This document shows positions 55,332 through 63,284 of a stretch of DNA of 64,000 bases, in pieces. The position numbers and the translations under genes were made by a program. This stretch comes from GCA-2712985 sp964515905 (GTDB lineage: Bacteria; Pseudomonadota; Alphaproteobacteria; UBA7887): positions 1-64,000 of the forward strand of contig CAZEWK010000086.1 in the NCBI GenBank assembly GCA_964515905.1, written 5' to 3'. The notes beneath the pieces are model-generated. The model searched no databases and was not told the origin of the DNA. It saw only the letters and a list, made by a program, of their open reading frames with translations. Each line of letters begins with the position of its first letter. Position 1 is the stretch's first letter.

Positions 55332-55784
55332 TCAGAACGGTTTGACCACTGCCAATATAACGATGAGAACCATCATAACTGCAGGAAGTTCATTTGCTAT
55401 ACGATAAAACAATGTACTGTGCTTATTGTTGTCGTTATTAAAATCCGAACGCCACTTAGCCAAACAAACATGAAACACCGTCATTGAGACGACTAGGAAC
55501 AGTTTCATGTGTAACCAACCATCGGTCCAATTAACACTAGGCGAAACAATTAATAACATGATCCCTAAAAACCACGTAGCAAACAGTGCTGGAGTCATAA
55601 TCGCATACAAAAGACGACGTTCCATGGTTTTAAACAGTTTTGCACTTGGGGCATCTTTGTTAACATCACAATGATAAACAAATAATCGGGGCAGATACAA
55701 TAACCCGACCATCCACGATATTGCGGCTATAAGATGTAATGCCTTAAGCCAAAAATATGCGTCACCAAGTTGCTCAATCAACAC
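55332..55784 (-). CDS. hemJ: protoporphyrinogen oxidase HemJ
   Basis: The protein has 150 residues with four membrane helices and a GTG start preceded by AGAGG. Family-specific histidine and arginine positions are seen in LKALHLIAAISWMVGLLYLP and RLFVYH, then the ERRLLYAIMTPALFATW helix and WLHMKLFLV. HemJ oxidises protoporphyrinogen IX to protoporphyrin IX in bacteria without HemY/HemG and may bind haem itself. It is downstream of hemH by 23 bases, so hemE-hemH-hemJ form one haem operon. Confidence 0.92.
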   Translation of the reverse strand: MLIEQLGDAYFWLKALHLIAAISWMVGLLYLPRLFVYHCDVNKDAPSAKLFKTMERRLLYAIMTPALFATWFLGIMLLIVSPSVNWTDGWLHMKLFLVVSMTVFHVCLAKWRSDFNNDNNKHSTLFYRIANELPAVMMVLIVILAVVKPF

Positions 55785-55807
55785 AACCTCTTTTTAATCT
55801 TATGCTG

Positions 55808-56839
55808 TCACCGTAAAGTTCGGCAGCCACATTGCTTAAAGTGTTGGGGACATAAAGTTCCTTGGTCCTTTTGGCCAGCAGATAGTCTCTGGGCCAACTC
55901 CGCTAATGCCGATACGAACTCTGATGTAATGCCTAATGCTGGAACTCGTCGATACTCTGGAACACCCGATGATTTCGCAAGTTCACTGTACTCAATATCT
56001 AACTCTACAAGAGTTTCAGAATGTTCCGATACAAACGCAACGGGCACTACTACTAAGGACTTTCCCTCTATTCCAGCACGCGCAATTTCCTCTTCTGTCG
56101 ATGGTCCTATCCATTCCAATGGACCAACTCTACTTTGATAACAAACCCGCCAGTCCAAATTTTTCACCCCTAAATTGTTCACTATCTCCGAAGCAGTTTT
56201 TTCAACTTGCCACTGATATGGATCACCACCCGCGATCACTTTGGTTGGCAAACCATGCGCTGAAAACAGCACTCTCAAGTTTTGCACTGGAATACTACTT
56301 TCCGTTAATACCTCCTGCAGTAAATGGCAGTGCGCTTTAATCACGCCTTCTGCTACTGGGTAACAACGAATTACTTTTGTCGGCCGTTGCAAATTTAATT
56401 TTTTTGCTGAAGCGACCCAATCGGCAATAGCCGACCCTGTCGTAGTAGTGGAATATTGTGGATACAAGGGCAACAAAATAATTTGATCTGGGTTATATTC
56501 TTTCACCGCTTTAACAGTTTCCGAGCTAAACGGATGCCAATAACGCATACATACAAATACTTCCCAGTTTCTACCGAGTTGAGCCCTTAGCGCGTCCGCC
56601 TGCTTTTGCGTCTCTGTTAGTAAAGGAGAAGACCCTCCAAGTTTCTCATATATTGTCTTAGCGATCGGTGCGCGTTTTCTTGAGATAACCTGTGCTATTA
56701 TCCAACGAATGGGTTGAGGTAGTTTAATTATTGCTCTGTCATTGAACAAATTCATTAAAAACGGGCGAACTGAAGCTGCACCATCTGGCCCACCCAGATT
56801 AAATAAAACTAATGCTTTGCTAGACAATTGAGAATGCAC
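55808..56839 (-). CDS. hemH: ferrochelatase
   Basis: The protein has 343 residues and a GTG start directly abutting the hemE stop (no gap). Features are VLFNLGGPDGAASVRPFLMN at the start, the LPLYPQYSTTTTGSAI block, the metal-binding histidine in VLFSAHGLPTKVIAGGDPY and Glu in VAFVSEHSETLVELDIEY. It inserts iron into protoporphyrin IX, the final step of protohaem synthesis, at the inner membrane. The C-terminus holds several cysteines (CPQHFKQCGC) that could be a [2Fe-2S] ligand set. Confidence 0.95.
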   Translation of the reverse strand: MHSQLSSKALVLFNLGGPDGAASVRPFLMNLFNDRAIIKLPQPIRWIIAQVISRKRAPIAKTIYEKLGGSSPLLTETQKQADALRAQLGRNWEVFVCMRYWHPFSSETVKAVKEYNPDQIILLPLYPQYSTTTTGSAIADWVASAKKLNLQRPTKVIRCYPVAEGVIKAHCHLLQEVLTESSIPVQNLRVLFSAHGLPTKVIAGGDPYQWQVEKTASEIVNNLGVKNLDWRVCYQSRVGPLEWIGPSTEEEIARAGIEGKSLVVVPVAFVSEHSETLVELDIEYSELAKSSGVPEYRRVPALGITSEFVSALAELAQRLSAGQKDQGTLCPQHFKQCGCRTLR

Positions 56840-57868
56840 CTAGTGCTCATGAACTAAATCGATTAGTTCAGATACGTGGTTTGGTGGTGTATTGGGAAGA
56901 ACCCCATGACCCAGATTAAATATGAAGGGGCCATTGGACAGAGAAGTTTTAATATTTCTCACTGCTTCTACCATAATGTTCCCGCCAACCTGCAATATAT
57001 GAGGATCCAAATTACCTTGCACCACTGTCTCTTTTTGTAACTCTTCAGCAATCCACCTCGGGGGTATTGTATAGTCCACGCTTACCGCATCAATCAACGT
57101 CCTGCGTGCATACCCAGAGTACATAGTTCCCGCACCTCGTGGAAAGCCTATAATGGGAACATTCGGGTGCTTCCTCTTTAAACGATCTACAATCGTTTTA
57201 ACCGGCTTTATACACCATCTGACAAATTCTTTTTCCGGCAGTATACCAGCCCAGCTTTCAAATAACTGAATTACCTCTGCACCGGCTTCTATTTGTCGAG
57301 ATAGATGTTCCACTGTTACTTCGACTAAACGATGAATTAGAAATTCAAAATCATTTGGATTACTAAATGCCCAGTGTTTAATATTCTCAAAGTTCTTAGA
57401 TGGCCCGCCTTCTATCATATACGTCGCAACTGTCCAGGGTGCGCCAGCAAACCCTATCAACGTAACTGAATGGTCTAATTCCGAGACTACTTTCTCAATT
57501 GTTTCGTAAACTGCTGACAAATTTTGTAAGTTTAGATCTTTAGATAACAATCGAAGGTCTGCTATGGATCGAATTGCTGTGAGTCTTGGACCCTCCCCCT
57601 CTACAAATTTAAGTTCTTGTCCTAACGCATGAGGGATTACGAGAATATCTGAAAAAAGGATTGCCGCATCTAATTTAAACCTTTGAACAGGTTGTAACGT
57701 CGCTGCTTTTGCAAACTCTGAGTTATAACATAAATCGAGGAAACTCCCTGCTTCCGACCTTAAATCTCTATACTCGGGTAAATACCGACCTGCTTGACGC
57801 ATAAGCCAAATTGGCGGGTTCGTTAGAACATTACCTGCAAGAACTTCTAGAAGAGGTTTTCCACTCAT
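56840..57868 (-). CDS. hemE: uroporphyrinogen decarboxylase
   Basis: The protein has 342 residues. The N-terminal PIWLMRQAGRYLPEYRDLR signature with catalytic Arg, then ILFSDILVIPHALGQ (catalytic Asp), LIGFAGAPWTVATYMIEGG and the final FNLGHGVLPNTPP are complete. It decarboxylates uroporphyrinogen III to coproporphyrinogen III. TTAGGA lies seven bases before the ATG. In Caulobacter and Rickettsia hemE is the left neighbour of the replication origin, as here. Confidence 0.97.
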   Translation of the reverse strand: MSGKPLLEVLAGNVLTNPPIWLMRQAGRYLPEYRDLRSEAGSFLDLCYNSEFAKAATLQPVQRFKLDAAILFSDILVIPHALGQELKFVEGEGPRLTAIRSIADLRLLSKDLNLQNLSAVYETIEKVVSELDHSVTLIGFAGAPWTVATYMIEGGPSKNFENIKHWAFSNPNDFEFLIHRLVEVTVEHLSRQIEAGAEVIQLFESWAGILPEKEFVRWCIKPVKTIVDRLKRKHPNVPIIGFPRGAGTMYSGYARRTLIDAVSVDYTIPPRWIAEELQKETVVQGNLDPHILQVGGNIMVEAVRNIKTSLSNGPFIFNLGHGVLPNTPPNHVSELIDLVHEH

Positions 57869-57949
57869 ATTTATTCCTAATATATAATAAAGAATCTTAA
57901 TTATATATGTAGTAGTAGATGTTTAAGATAGGAAAAATGGGGATCACGA

Positions 57950-57964
57950 TTAATTCATAGTTAA
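57950..57964. promoter_or_regulatory. CtrA-type binding site
   Basis: TTAA, seven bases, TTAA matches the full CtrA consensus with exact spacing. In Caulobacter such sites in the origin let CtrA block initiation. The same site could control hemE, whose start is 82 bases away. Confidence 0.5.
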
Positions 57965-58013
57965 AAACAAAAATATGGAAATACTTAAACACAGGGAAAA
58001 TTATTGGAGAAAA

Positions 58014-58022
58014 TGTGTATAA
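58014..58022 (-). promoter_or_regulatory. DnaA box
   Basis: The minus strand reads TTATACACA, fitting the consensus TTWTNCACA. It lies in the middle of the hemE-ppsR gap. Confidence 0.5.
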
Positions 58023-58235
58023 AACTTACCGAACCAGTGTTCTATTAGGGAATTAGTCCAAATTATTTTATCTATTAATCATATAAAGTTGTTAATAACT
58101 GATTTTCACACGCTTATACCACTTTTAAATTACAACTCCTTTGGATTAGTAACCACTTGTATTTTTCATGTATCTTAGGGGGACAGATATGAAAGAATTT
58201 CTCACAGTTATCTATATCCATAGACTGTCCTAACT

Positions 58236-58244
58236 TTATACACA
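58236..58244 (+). promoter_or_regulatory. DnaA box adjacent to the ppsR start
   Basis: The plus strand reads TTATACACA, the same nonamer as at 58014 in reverse orientation. It ends two bases before the ppsR ATG, where a ribosome site would be expected but is not seen, so DnaA bound here could also affect ppsR expression. Confidence 0.5.
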
Positions 58245-58246
58245 TA

Positions 58247-59062
58247 ATGACTACTTTTCATCTTCATCTAATTTCTGATTCTACTGGAGAAACAGTAACT
58301 ACTATAGCTAGAGCAGTACTGGCTCAGTTTGATGGCGTGGAAGTTATAGAGCACAATTGGTCACTAATTAGAAGTAAAGGTCAGCTGGAAAAATTGCTTG
58401 ACACTATCAAAGAGCATCGCGGGATTGTTTTGTACACGTTAGTAAAACCGGAGTTGGAGGAGATCCTAAAAAATAGCTGTCTTGCTATATCTGTGCCTTG
58501 TGTACCAGTCTTAGCACCAGTTATGGATGCTTTCAGTTTGTTTCTGACCAGAGAAGTCCAACATCGCCCTGGAGGTCAACATGAACTTGATGAAGAATAC
58601 TTCAAAAGAATTGAAGCTATGCAGTTTGCCTTATCGCATGACGATGGTCAGGCTTTGTTTGACATCGATCGAGCAGATGTAATTCTAGTTGGGGTCTCGC
58701 GCACCTCCAAAACACCAACCTGTATATATCTAGCGAACCGTGGATTAAAAGCTGGCAATGTTCCGTTTATACCAAACCAGGGTTTGCCAGAAGAAATTGC
58801 TAAGGCTAAACAGTCCCTAATAGTTGGCCTAACGACTACACCGCAGCGTCTAGTCCAGGTGCGACGAAACCGTCTAAGGCAAATGCAAGAAACGGGACTT
58901 GAGGGCTACGTGGATTTAGAGACTGTGAGGGGTGAAATAAAGGAAGCCCGCGATTTTTTTGCGAAACAAAGTTGGCCTATCATTGATGTAACTCGACGTT
59001 CAATAGAAGAAACGGCCGCGGCTGTCCTGTCACTGTATCGTGGCACACGTGTAGGCCAGTGA
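58247..59062 (+). CDS. ppsR: pyruvate, phosphate dikinase/PEP synthase regulatory protein (PpsR, DUF299)
   Basis: The protein has 271 residues. The N-terminal LHLISDSTGETVTTIARA and the P-loop GVSRTSKT at 149-156, followed by PTCIYLANRG, define the family. It is a dual kinase-phosphorylase that uses ADP to inactivate, and phosphate to reactivate, pyruvate phosphate dikinase or PEP synthase. It is the homologue of Rickettsia RP001, the right-hand neighbour of alphaproteobacterial origins. maf follows after 17 bases. Confidence 0.93.
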   Translation: MTTFHLHLISDSTGETVTTIARAVLAQFDGVEVIEHNWSLIRSKGQLEKLLDTIKEHRGIVLYTLVKPELEEILKNSCLAISVPCVPVLAPVMDAFSLFLTREVQHRPGGQHELDEEYFKRIEAMQFALSHDDGQALFDIDRADVILVGVSRTSKTPTCIYLANRGLKAGNVPFIPNQGLPEEIAKAKQSLIVGLTTTPQRLVQVRRNRLRQMQETGLEGYVDLETVRGEIKEARDFFAKQSWPIIDVTRRSIEETAAAVLSLYRGTRVGQ

Positions 59063-59079
59063 AGGTATAGCTTAAACCG

Positions 59080-59700
59080 ATGAAACAGGGTAGCAGACAA
59101 AGACTTAACACAGTGATTCTTGCCTCTGGTAGTAAGGCGCGGGCAGCGCTTCTAAGAAAAGCGGGGGTAAAATTTACGATTCAGCCTGCGAGTATTGATG
59201 AAGTTTCTATAAAAGAAATGATGAGTTTAGAAGGTAGGACCGTTGCCGAAACAGCGCAGACTTTGGCTGATCTTAAAGCAGAAACTATTTCTAAGCTCGA
59301 GAAGTCGGCTTTTGTTATAGGGAGTGACCAGATGCTAGAATGTTCTGGCTCCTGGCTAAGTAAGCCAAGTACTATATCGATAGCTCGTGACCAATTAATG
59401 CTTTTACGAGGCCAGTCACACCATCTGGTATCAGCGGTTTCCGTCGCACTGGGGGGACAGACAGTATGGCGTTATTGCTCTAATTCAAGGCTAAAAATGC
59501 GTCATTTCTCAGACAAGTTCCTCGAAAGTTACCTGGCCTCACAGAAGACAGAAACGTCCGATTCTGTAGGAGGTTACAAATTAGAAGGAATGGGTGTACA
59601 GCTATTTTCAGAAATTGAGGGTGCATATTTTGATATTCTTGGATTACCTCTTATTGCGTTACTAGAATTTTTGCGTGAAAAGGGGGTGTTGGTGGAATGA
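59080..59700 (+). CDS. maf: Maf-family nucleotide pyrophosphatase
   Basis: The protein has 206 residues. VILASGSKARAALLRKAGV is the Maf signature, followed by the catalytic acidic stretch FVIGSDQMLECSG and the DSVGGYKLEGMG loop. It hydrolyses non-canonical or selected NTPs and may act in septum-related control. It overlaps aroE by four bases (ATGA), making ppsR-maf-aroE-coaE-dnaQ a tightly packed operon. Confidence 0.92.
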   Translation: MKQGSRQRLNTVILASGSKARAALLRKAGVKFTIQPASIDEVSIKEMMSLEGRTVAETAQTLADLKAETISKLEKSAFVIGSDQMLECSGSWLSKPSTISIARDQLMLLRGQSHHLVSAVSVALGGQTVWRYCSNSRLKMRHFSDKFLESYLASQKTETSDSVGGYKLEGMGVQLFSEIEGAYFDILGLPLIALLEFLREKGVLVE

Positions 59701-60545
59701 CTCTGACAGGATCTGCTCAAATTACTGGCGTAATAGGTTGGCCAGTAGCACATTCTTGGTCGCCCAAAGTGCATGGGTTTTGGTTAGATGAATTCGGCAT
59801 TAATGGTGCATACATACCTATGGCTGTCCGGCCAGATGTTCTGGCACTGGCACTATCGGCTCTGCCGGCACTTGGCATCAGAGGCGTAAACATTACGATA
59901 CCACACAAAGAAAAAGCCCTAGAAATAGTTGATGAAGCAGATGACTTAGCTCGCAAAATTGGGGCAGTGAACACCATTAGCGTCGAAAAAAATGGCCAAT
60001 TGTTGGGAACTAATACGGACGCATATGGGTTTATACAAAATCTAAGATCAAACGCTCAGCGATGGAGCGTTCGAAAGCCAGCCTTGGTATTAGGCGCTGG
60101 AGGTGCGAGTCGCGCTGTTTGTGCTGCATTAATAGATGCGGATGTACCGGAGGTACGAGTTTGCAATCGGACGTTTTCACGCGCCGAAACCTTAGCTGGT
60201 GACTTAGCTGGGCCAATCACTGCGATAGACTGGTTTGATCGGGTGCAGGCCTCTACTGATGTGGGGCTGTTAGTAAATACGACCAACTTGGGTATGGTAG
60301 GCCAAACGGCACTCGACATGCCGCTGACGAAATTGCCTCCGTCCGCTGTAGTGACTGACATTGTGTATTCGCCCCTTATTACGCCATTACTGGAAAATGC
60401 ACGGAAACGGGGGAATGTCGTGGTTGATGGTTTGGGCATGTTGCTGCATCAGGCGGAGCCAGGCTTTGCGGAGTGGTATGGGAGGATACCAAAGGTCTCC
60501 GCAGCTCTTCGCGACTATGTTCTTGGTCAAGAGAATGGTTCGTGA
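59697..60545 (+). CDS. aroE: shikimate 5-dehydrogenase
   Basis: The protein has 282 residues. Substrate-binding VIGWPVAHSWSPKVHGFW, the catalytic Lys in NITIPHKEKAL, GTNTDAYGF with its Asp, and the NADP loop LVLGAGGASRAVCAAL are intact. It reduces 3-dehydroshikimate to shikimate in the chorismate pathway. The start overlaps maf and the end overlaps coaE by 11 bases. Confidence 0.96.
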   Translation: MTLTGSAQITGVIGWPVAHSWSPKVHGFWLDEFGINGAYIPMAVRPDVLALALSALPALGIRGVNITIPHKEKALEIVDEADDLARKIGAVNTISVEKNGQLLGTNTDAYGFIQNLRSNAQRWSVRKPALVLGAGGASRAVCAALIDADVPEVRVCNRTFSRAETLAGDLAGPITAIDWFDRVQASTDVGLLVNTTNLGMVGQTALDMPLTKLPPSAVVTDIVYSPLITPLLENARKRGNVVVDGLGMLLHQAEPGFAEWYGRIPKVSAALRDYVLGQENGS

Positions 60546-61185
60546 AAGGCCACTTATACTCGGGTTAACAGGCTCTATTGCTATGGGGAAAAGCGAAACG
60601 GCTAAAATGTTTCGCTACATGCAAATCCCTGTTTTTGATTCTGACGCAGTGGTTCATCGGTTGCTGGAGCGTGGAGGACTAGCTGTGAGACCTGTTTCTG
60701 AGAGCTTTCCGGGAGTGGTGAAGGACAATAACGTGGACCGAGCAGCACTTGCTAAGCGGGTGTTTAGCGATCCTCGAGATTTGGCAACCTTAGAAAAAAT
60801 AATTCATCCGTTAGTCTATGATGCAAGGGCAAAGTTCCTGTCGAGAGTAAAGCTGCAGCGAAAATTTCTGGTTGTAATCGATGTACCTTTATTGTTCGAG
60901 ACCGGGGGACAAAATAACTACCACGCAGTTTTAGTTGTTAGCGCTCCCAAGTTTGTACAACGACAAAGGGCTTTCGCTCGACCCAACATGAGCCCGGAAA
61001 AGCTTAACAGTATTTTGCGTCGTCAAATGCCGGATGCCCTCAAACGGTTGAAGGCCGACTACGTGGTCTCAACGGGGGTTGGGAAGCGAGCTACCTGGAG
61101 AGACATAGGTGAACTCTTGCGCAGACTTCGGTCTGGTGCTGTAATTGGCCAGCGAAGGCGTTTTAAAAAGGTTCGTCGTGCGTGA
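60535..61185 (+). CDS. coaE: dephospho-CoA kinase
   Basis: The product has 216 residues from the ATG at 60535, whose protein begins with the expected LILGLTGSIAMGKSETA (P-loop GSIAMGKS at 13-20). A longer frame starting at 60361 overlaps aroE by 185 bases and adds an unrelated N-terminus. VFDSDAVVHRLLE, DPRDLATLEKIIHPLV and VIDVPLLFETGG complete the family pattern. It makes the final phosphorylation of coenzyme A. Confidence 0.95.
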   Translation: MVRERPLILGLTGSIAMGKSETAKMFRYMQIPVFDSDAVVHRLLERGGLAVRPVSESFPGVVKDNNVDRAALAKRVFSDPRDLATLEKIIHPLVYDARAKFLSRVKLQRKFLVVIDVPLLFETGGQNNYHAVLVVSAPKFVQRQRAFARPNMSPEKLNSILRRQMPDALKRLKADYVVSTGVGKRATWRDIGELLRRLRSGAVIGQRRRFKKVRRA

Positions 61186-61852
61186 AATAGTACTTGATAC
61201 TGAAACCACTGGCTTGAACCCCGATGATGGGCATCGCGTCATTGAACTAGGTTGCATAGAGCTCATCAACCACTTACCCAGTGGTCGCACGTTCCATAGT
61301 TACTTTAATCCTGAGCGAGATATACCGACTGAAGCTACAGCAGTGCATGGTCTAACTGCAGCGGACCTCCATGATCAACCTGTTTTTGCTGACCTGGCGG
61401 CCCGGTTTCTTAAATTTATTGCTAATGACAGGCTGATTATTCACAATGCCGAGTTTGACCTTCGCTTTCTCAATGCAGAGCTCCTCCGAGTTGGTCTTGA
61501 TCCGATAGAATTAGATAGGTCGGTAGACACCGTTAAAATTGCCCGCCAAAAGTTTCCGGGGTCGCCAGCCAGTTTGGATGCTTTATGTAGGAAATTCTCG
61601 ATTAATAACTCTATGAGAGATAAGCACGGAGCCTTGCTTGATGCTGATTTACTGGCGCAAGTGTACGTAGAACTCATTGAAGCACGCCAACCAGCACTTG
61701 GATTTGTTCCTGCGGCCACTGGCTCAGATGTAAAATCCAGCGCTCCGCGAACCTTCCGCACGCCGCGCTCCCATGCACCTAGTGAACATGAGTTATCGAA
61801 ACACAGACTGTTATTGGAAAAATTAGTGCGGCCAATCTGGTTATCACATTAG
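61178..61852 (+). CDS. dnaQ: DNA polymerase III epsilon subunit (proofreading exonuclease)
   Basis: The product has 224 residues from a GTG at 61178 that overlaps the coaE stop by eight bases and has AAAAGG six bases upstream; a TTG at 61145 would add 11. DEDDh exonuclease motifs are IVLDTETTGLNPDDG, IIHNAEFDLRFLN and DKHGALLDADLLAQVYVEL. A short C-terminal tail would bind the alpha subunit. It proofreads during replication. It is convergent with secB. Confidence 0.95.
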   Translation: MREIVLDTETTGLNPDDGHRVIELGCIELINHLPSGRTFHSYFNPERDIPTEATAVHGLTAADLHDQPVFADLAARFLKFIANDRLIIHNAEFDLRFLNAELLRVGLDPIELDRSVDTVKIARQKFPGSPASLDALCRKFSINNSMRDKHGALLDADLLAQVYVELIEARQPALGFVPAATGSDVKSSAPRTFRTPRSHAPSEHELSKHRLLLEKLVRPIWLSH

Positions 61853-61876
61853 CCTGATGCCTATCATATTGAGGCC

Positions 61877-62383
61877 CTAATTTTTATTTTCATTTGTTTT
61901 CGCATCTGCTTTGCGCTGCAGATACATTTGGGCGAAGTCAATTGGTTCAAGCATTAGAGGTGGATATCCGCCGTCGCGTGAACAATCTGCAATAATGCGT
62001 CGTGCGAACGGGAATAAAAGGCGTGGACACTCTATCATTATAACGGGTTCCAATTGTTCAGCGGATACCCCGGACACTACAAATGTTCCTCCGTACACTA
62101 GTTCCACCAAAAACACTAATTCATCATTTATAGAGGCTTTGGCATTGATATGTAGCTCAATCTCATGGCCGTCATCAGGAGCTGAGCGACCGTTAACAGA
62201 CACTGAGATGTCTATTTTGGGCGGGTTCTCTGTGCCAAATTGTTTGCCAGCATTTGGATTTTCGAACGAAAGATCTTTTACAAACTGTCCGCGAGAGATA
62301 ATTCTCCGGCGCTGGCTGGCTTGATCACTGGAACCAGGGGCCGTCTCGGGTTCGGTTTTGGAGGTGCCCGATATATCTGACAT
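61877..62383 (-). CDS. secB: protein-export chaperone SecB
   Basis: The product has 168 residues from the second ATG, which has GGAG six bases upstream; the first ATG at 62395 would add four. The core RGQFVKDLSFENPNAGKQF, ELVYGGTFVVSGV and the ECPRLLFPFARRIIADCSRDGG segment (in two parts) are standard. SecB tetramers hold precursors unfolded and deliver them to SecA. It is divergent from the Tim44-like gene. Confidence 0.95.
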   Translation of the reverse strand: MSDISGTSKTEPETAPGSSDQASQRRRIISRGQFVKDLSFENPNAGKQFGTENPPKIDISVSVNGRSAPDDGHEIELHINAKASINDELVFLVELVYGGTFVVSGVSAEQLEPVIMIECPRLLFPFARRIIADCSRDGGYPPLMLEPIDFAQMYLQRKADAKTNENKN

Positions 62384-62627
62384 CTCTGTCTCCATTAAGT
62401 GTTAAAAGATTAGCGCTCGCTAGCACGTATAAACCTGTGTGACAACCGATTAAAGTAAGGGAAGAACACCAGGTTATAAAAGTACCCCTTGTCTATGATA
62501 AGTATTACCCCCATCTTTGATATAGAATTTTAATCTGAGTGCTGGACCCAGTCCTCACAACCCACTAAAGTTGCTCTGGATATAGAGATATATGCAGGGA
62601 TCTTCTGCCAAAAAGAGCGGCATTACT

Positions 62628-63284
62628 ATGAACACCGGCCTTCAGTTTTTGGATATTCTTGTTTTCGCAATGATCGCAGGCTTTCTTCTGCTGAGATTGC
62701 ACAGAGTTTTGGGGAAGAAAACCGGTAATGATCAGCCTTCGCAATTCCTCTCAGATGAGAAACGTCAACATGAGAACGTCGTTCCTATAAAAGACACCGA
62801 CGTTTCCGAGGATGCCACGGATGCAACCACCGATAATTTAAGAACACTTTCCCAGATTAAAGTTGTGGATCCGAATTTTGACGAAGCACTTTTCTTGGAA
62901 GGTGCAAAAACGGCATTTGAGCTGATATTGGGAGCTTTTGCTAAGGCTGATTCTAGCCAGTTGGAAACGCTGTTGGATGCGGCCACCTATAAAAGTTTTT
63001 ATGAAGAGATTGAACGGCGCGACCATACGGGTGAGATGCTGGAAACCACTTTGGTCTCCATCAAACTTGCGGATATTACTGATGCCGAACTGTCTGGAAG
63101 TGCGGCCCTTATAACTGTTAAGTTTATAAGCGAACAGGTAAATGTTACTCGTAATAAATCTGATGAAGTCGTAGCAGGAGATCCATTACGGGTCGAGACC
63201 ATAAAAGATCTATGGGTGTTTGCTCGGGAACTTCGATCTGCGGACCCCAATTGGAAGCTGATTGAGACCAGGCCGGGTGATTGA
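62628..63284 (+). CDS. Tim44/TimA-like domain membrane protein
   Basis: The product has 218 residues from the ATG at 62628, which places the membrane helix FLDILVFAMIAGFLLLRLHR at the very start as in relatives; an ATG at 62592 would add 12. The C-terminal Tim44-like domain has FLEGAKTAFELILGAFAKAD and KDLWVFARELRSADPNWKLI. Bacterial members are inner-membrane proteins related to mitochondrial TIM44. It sits between secB and mltA as in many alphaproteobacteria, and its stop overlaps the mltA start. Confidence 0.9.
   Translation: MNTGLQFLDILVFAMIAGFLLLRLHRVLGKKTGNDQPSQFLSDEKRQHENVVPIKDTDVSEDATDATTDNLRTLSQIKVVDPNFDEALFLEGAKTAFELILGAFAKADSSQLETLLDAATYKSFYEEIERRDHTGEMLETTLVSIKLADITDAELSGSAALITVKFISEQVNVTRNKSDEVVAGDPLRVETIKDLWVFARELRSADPNWKLIETRPGD

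Larger units (their letters stand above)
57869..58246. other. oriC: putative chromosomal replication origin (oriC) between hemE and ppsR
   Basis: This 378-base gap is visibly more A/T-rich than its surroundings and contains no reading frame. It holds a perfect CtrA-type site (57950-57964), two TTATACACA DnaA boxes in opposite orientation (58014-58022 and 58236-58244), further one-mismatch DnaA-like nonamers (for example near 58198-58206), A/T tracts (57884-57910, 58060-58100) and one GANTC site (57892-57896). Divergent transcription of hemE and ppsR leaves it. Position between hemE and the RP001/ppsR homologue is the known location of the Caulobacter origin. Origin activity itself is inferred. 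Confidence 0.7.

Noticed and set aside
55936..56340. 134-codon plus-strand frame inside hemH
   Set aside because: Antisense to a complete ferrochelatase gene; no ribosome site or recognisable product.
61145..61180. Upstream TTG start for dnaQ
   Set aside because: It would lie well inside coaE, while the GTG at 61178 has a good ribosome site and gives the expected N-terminus.
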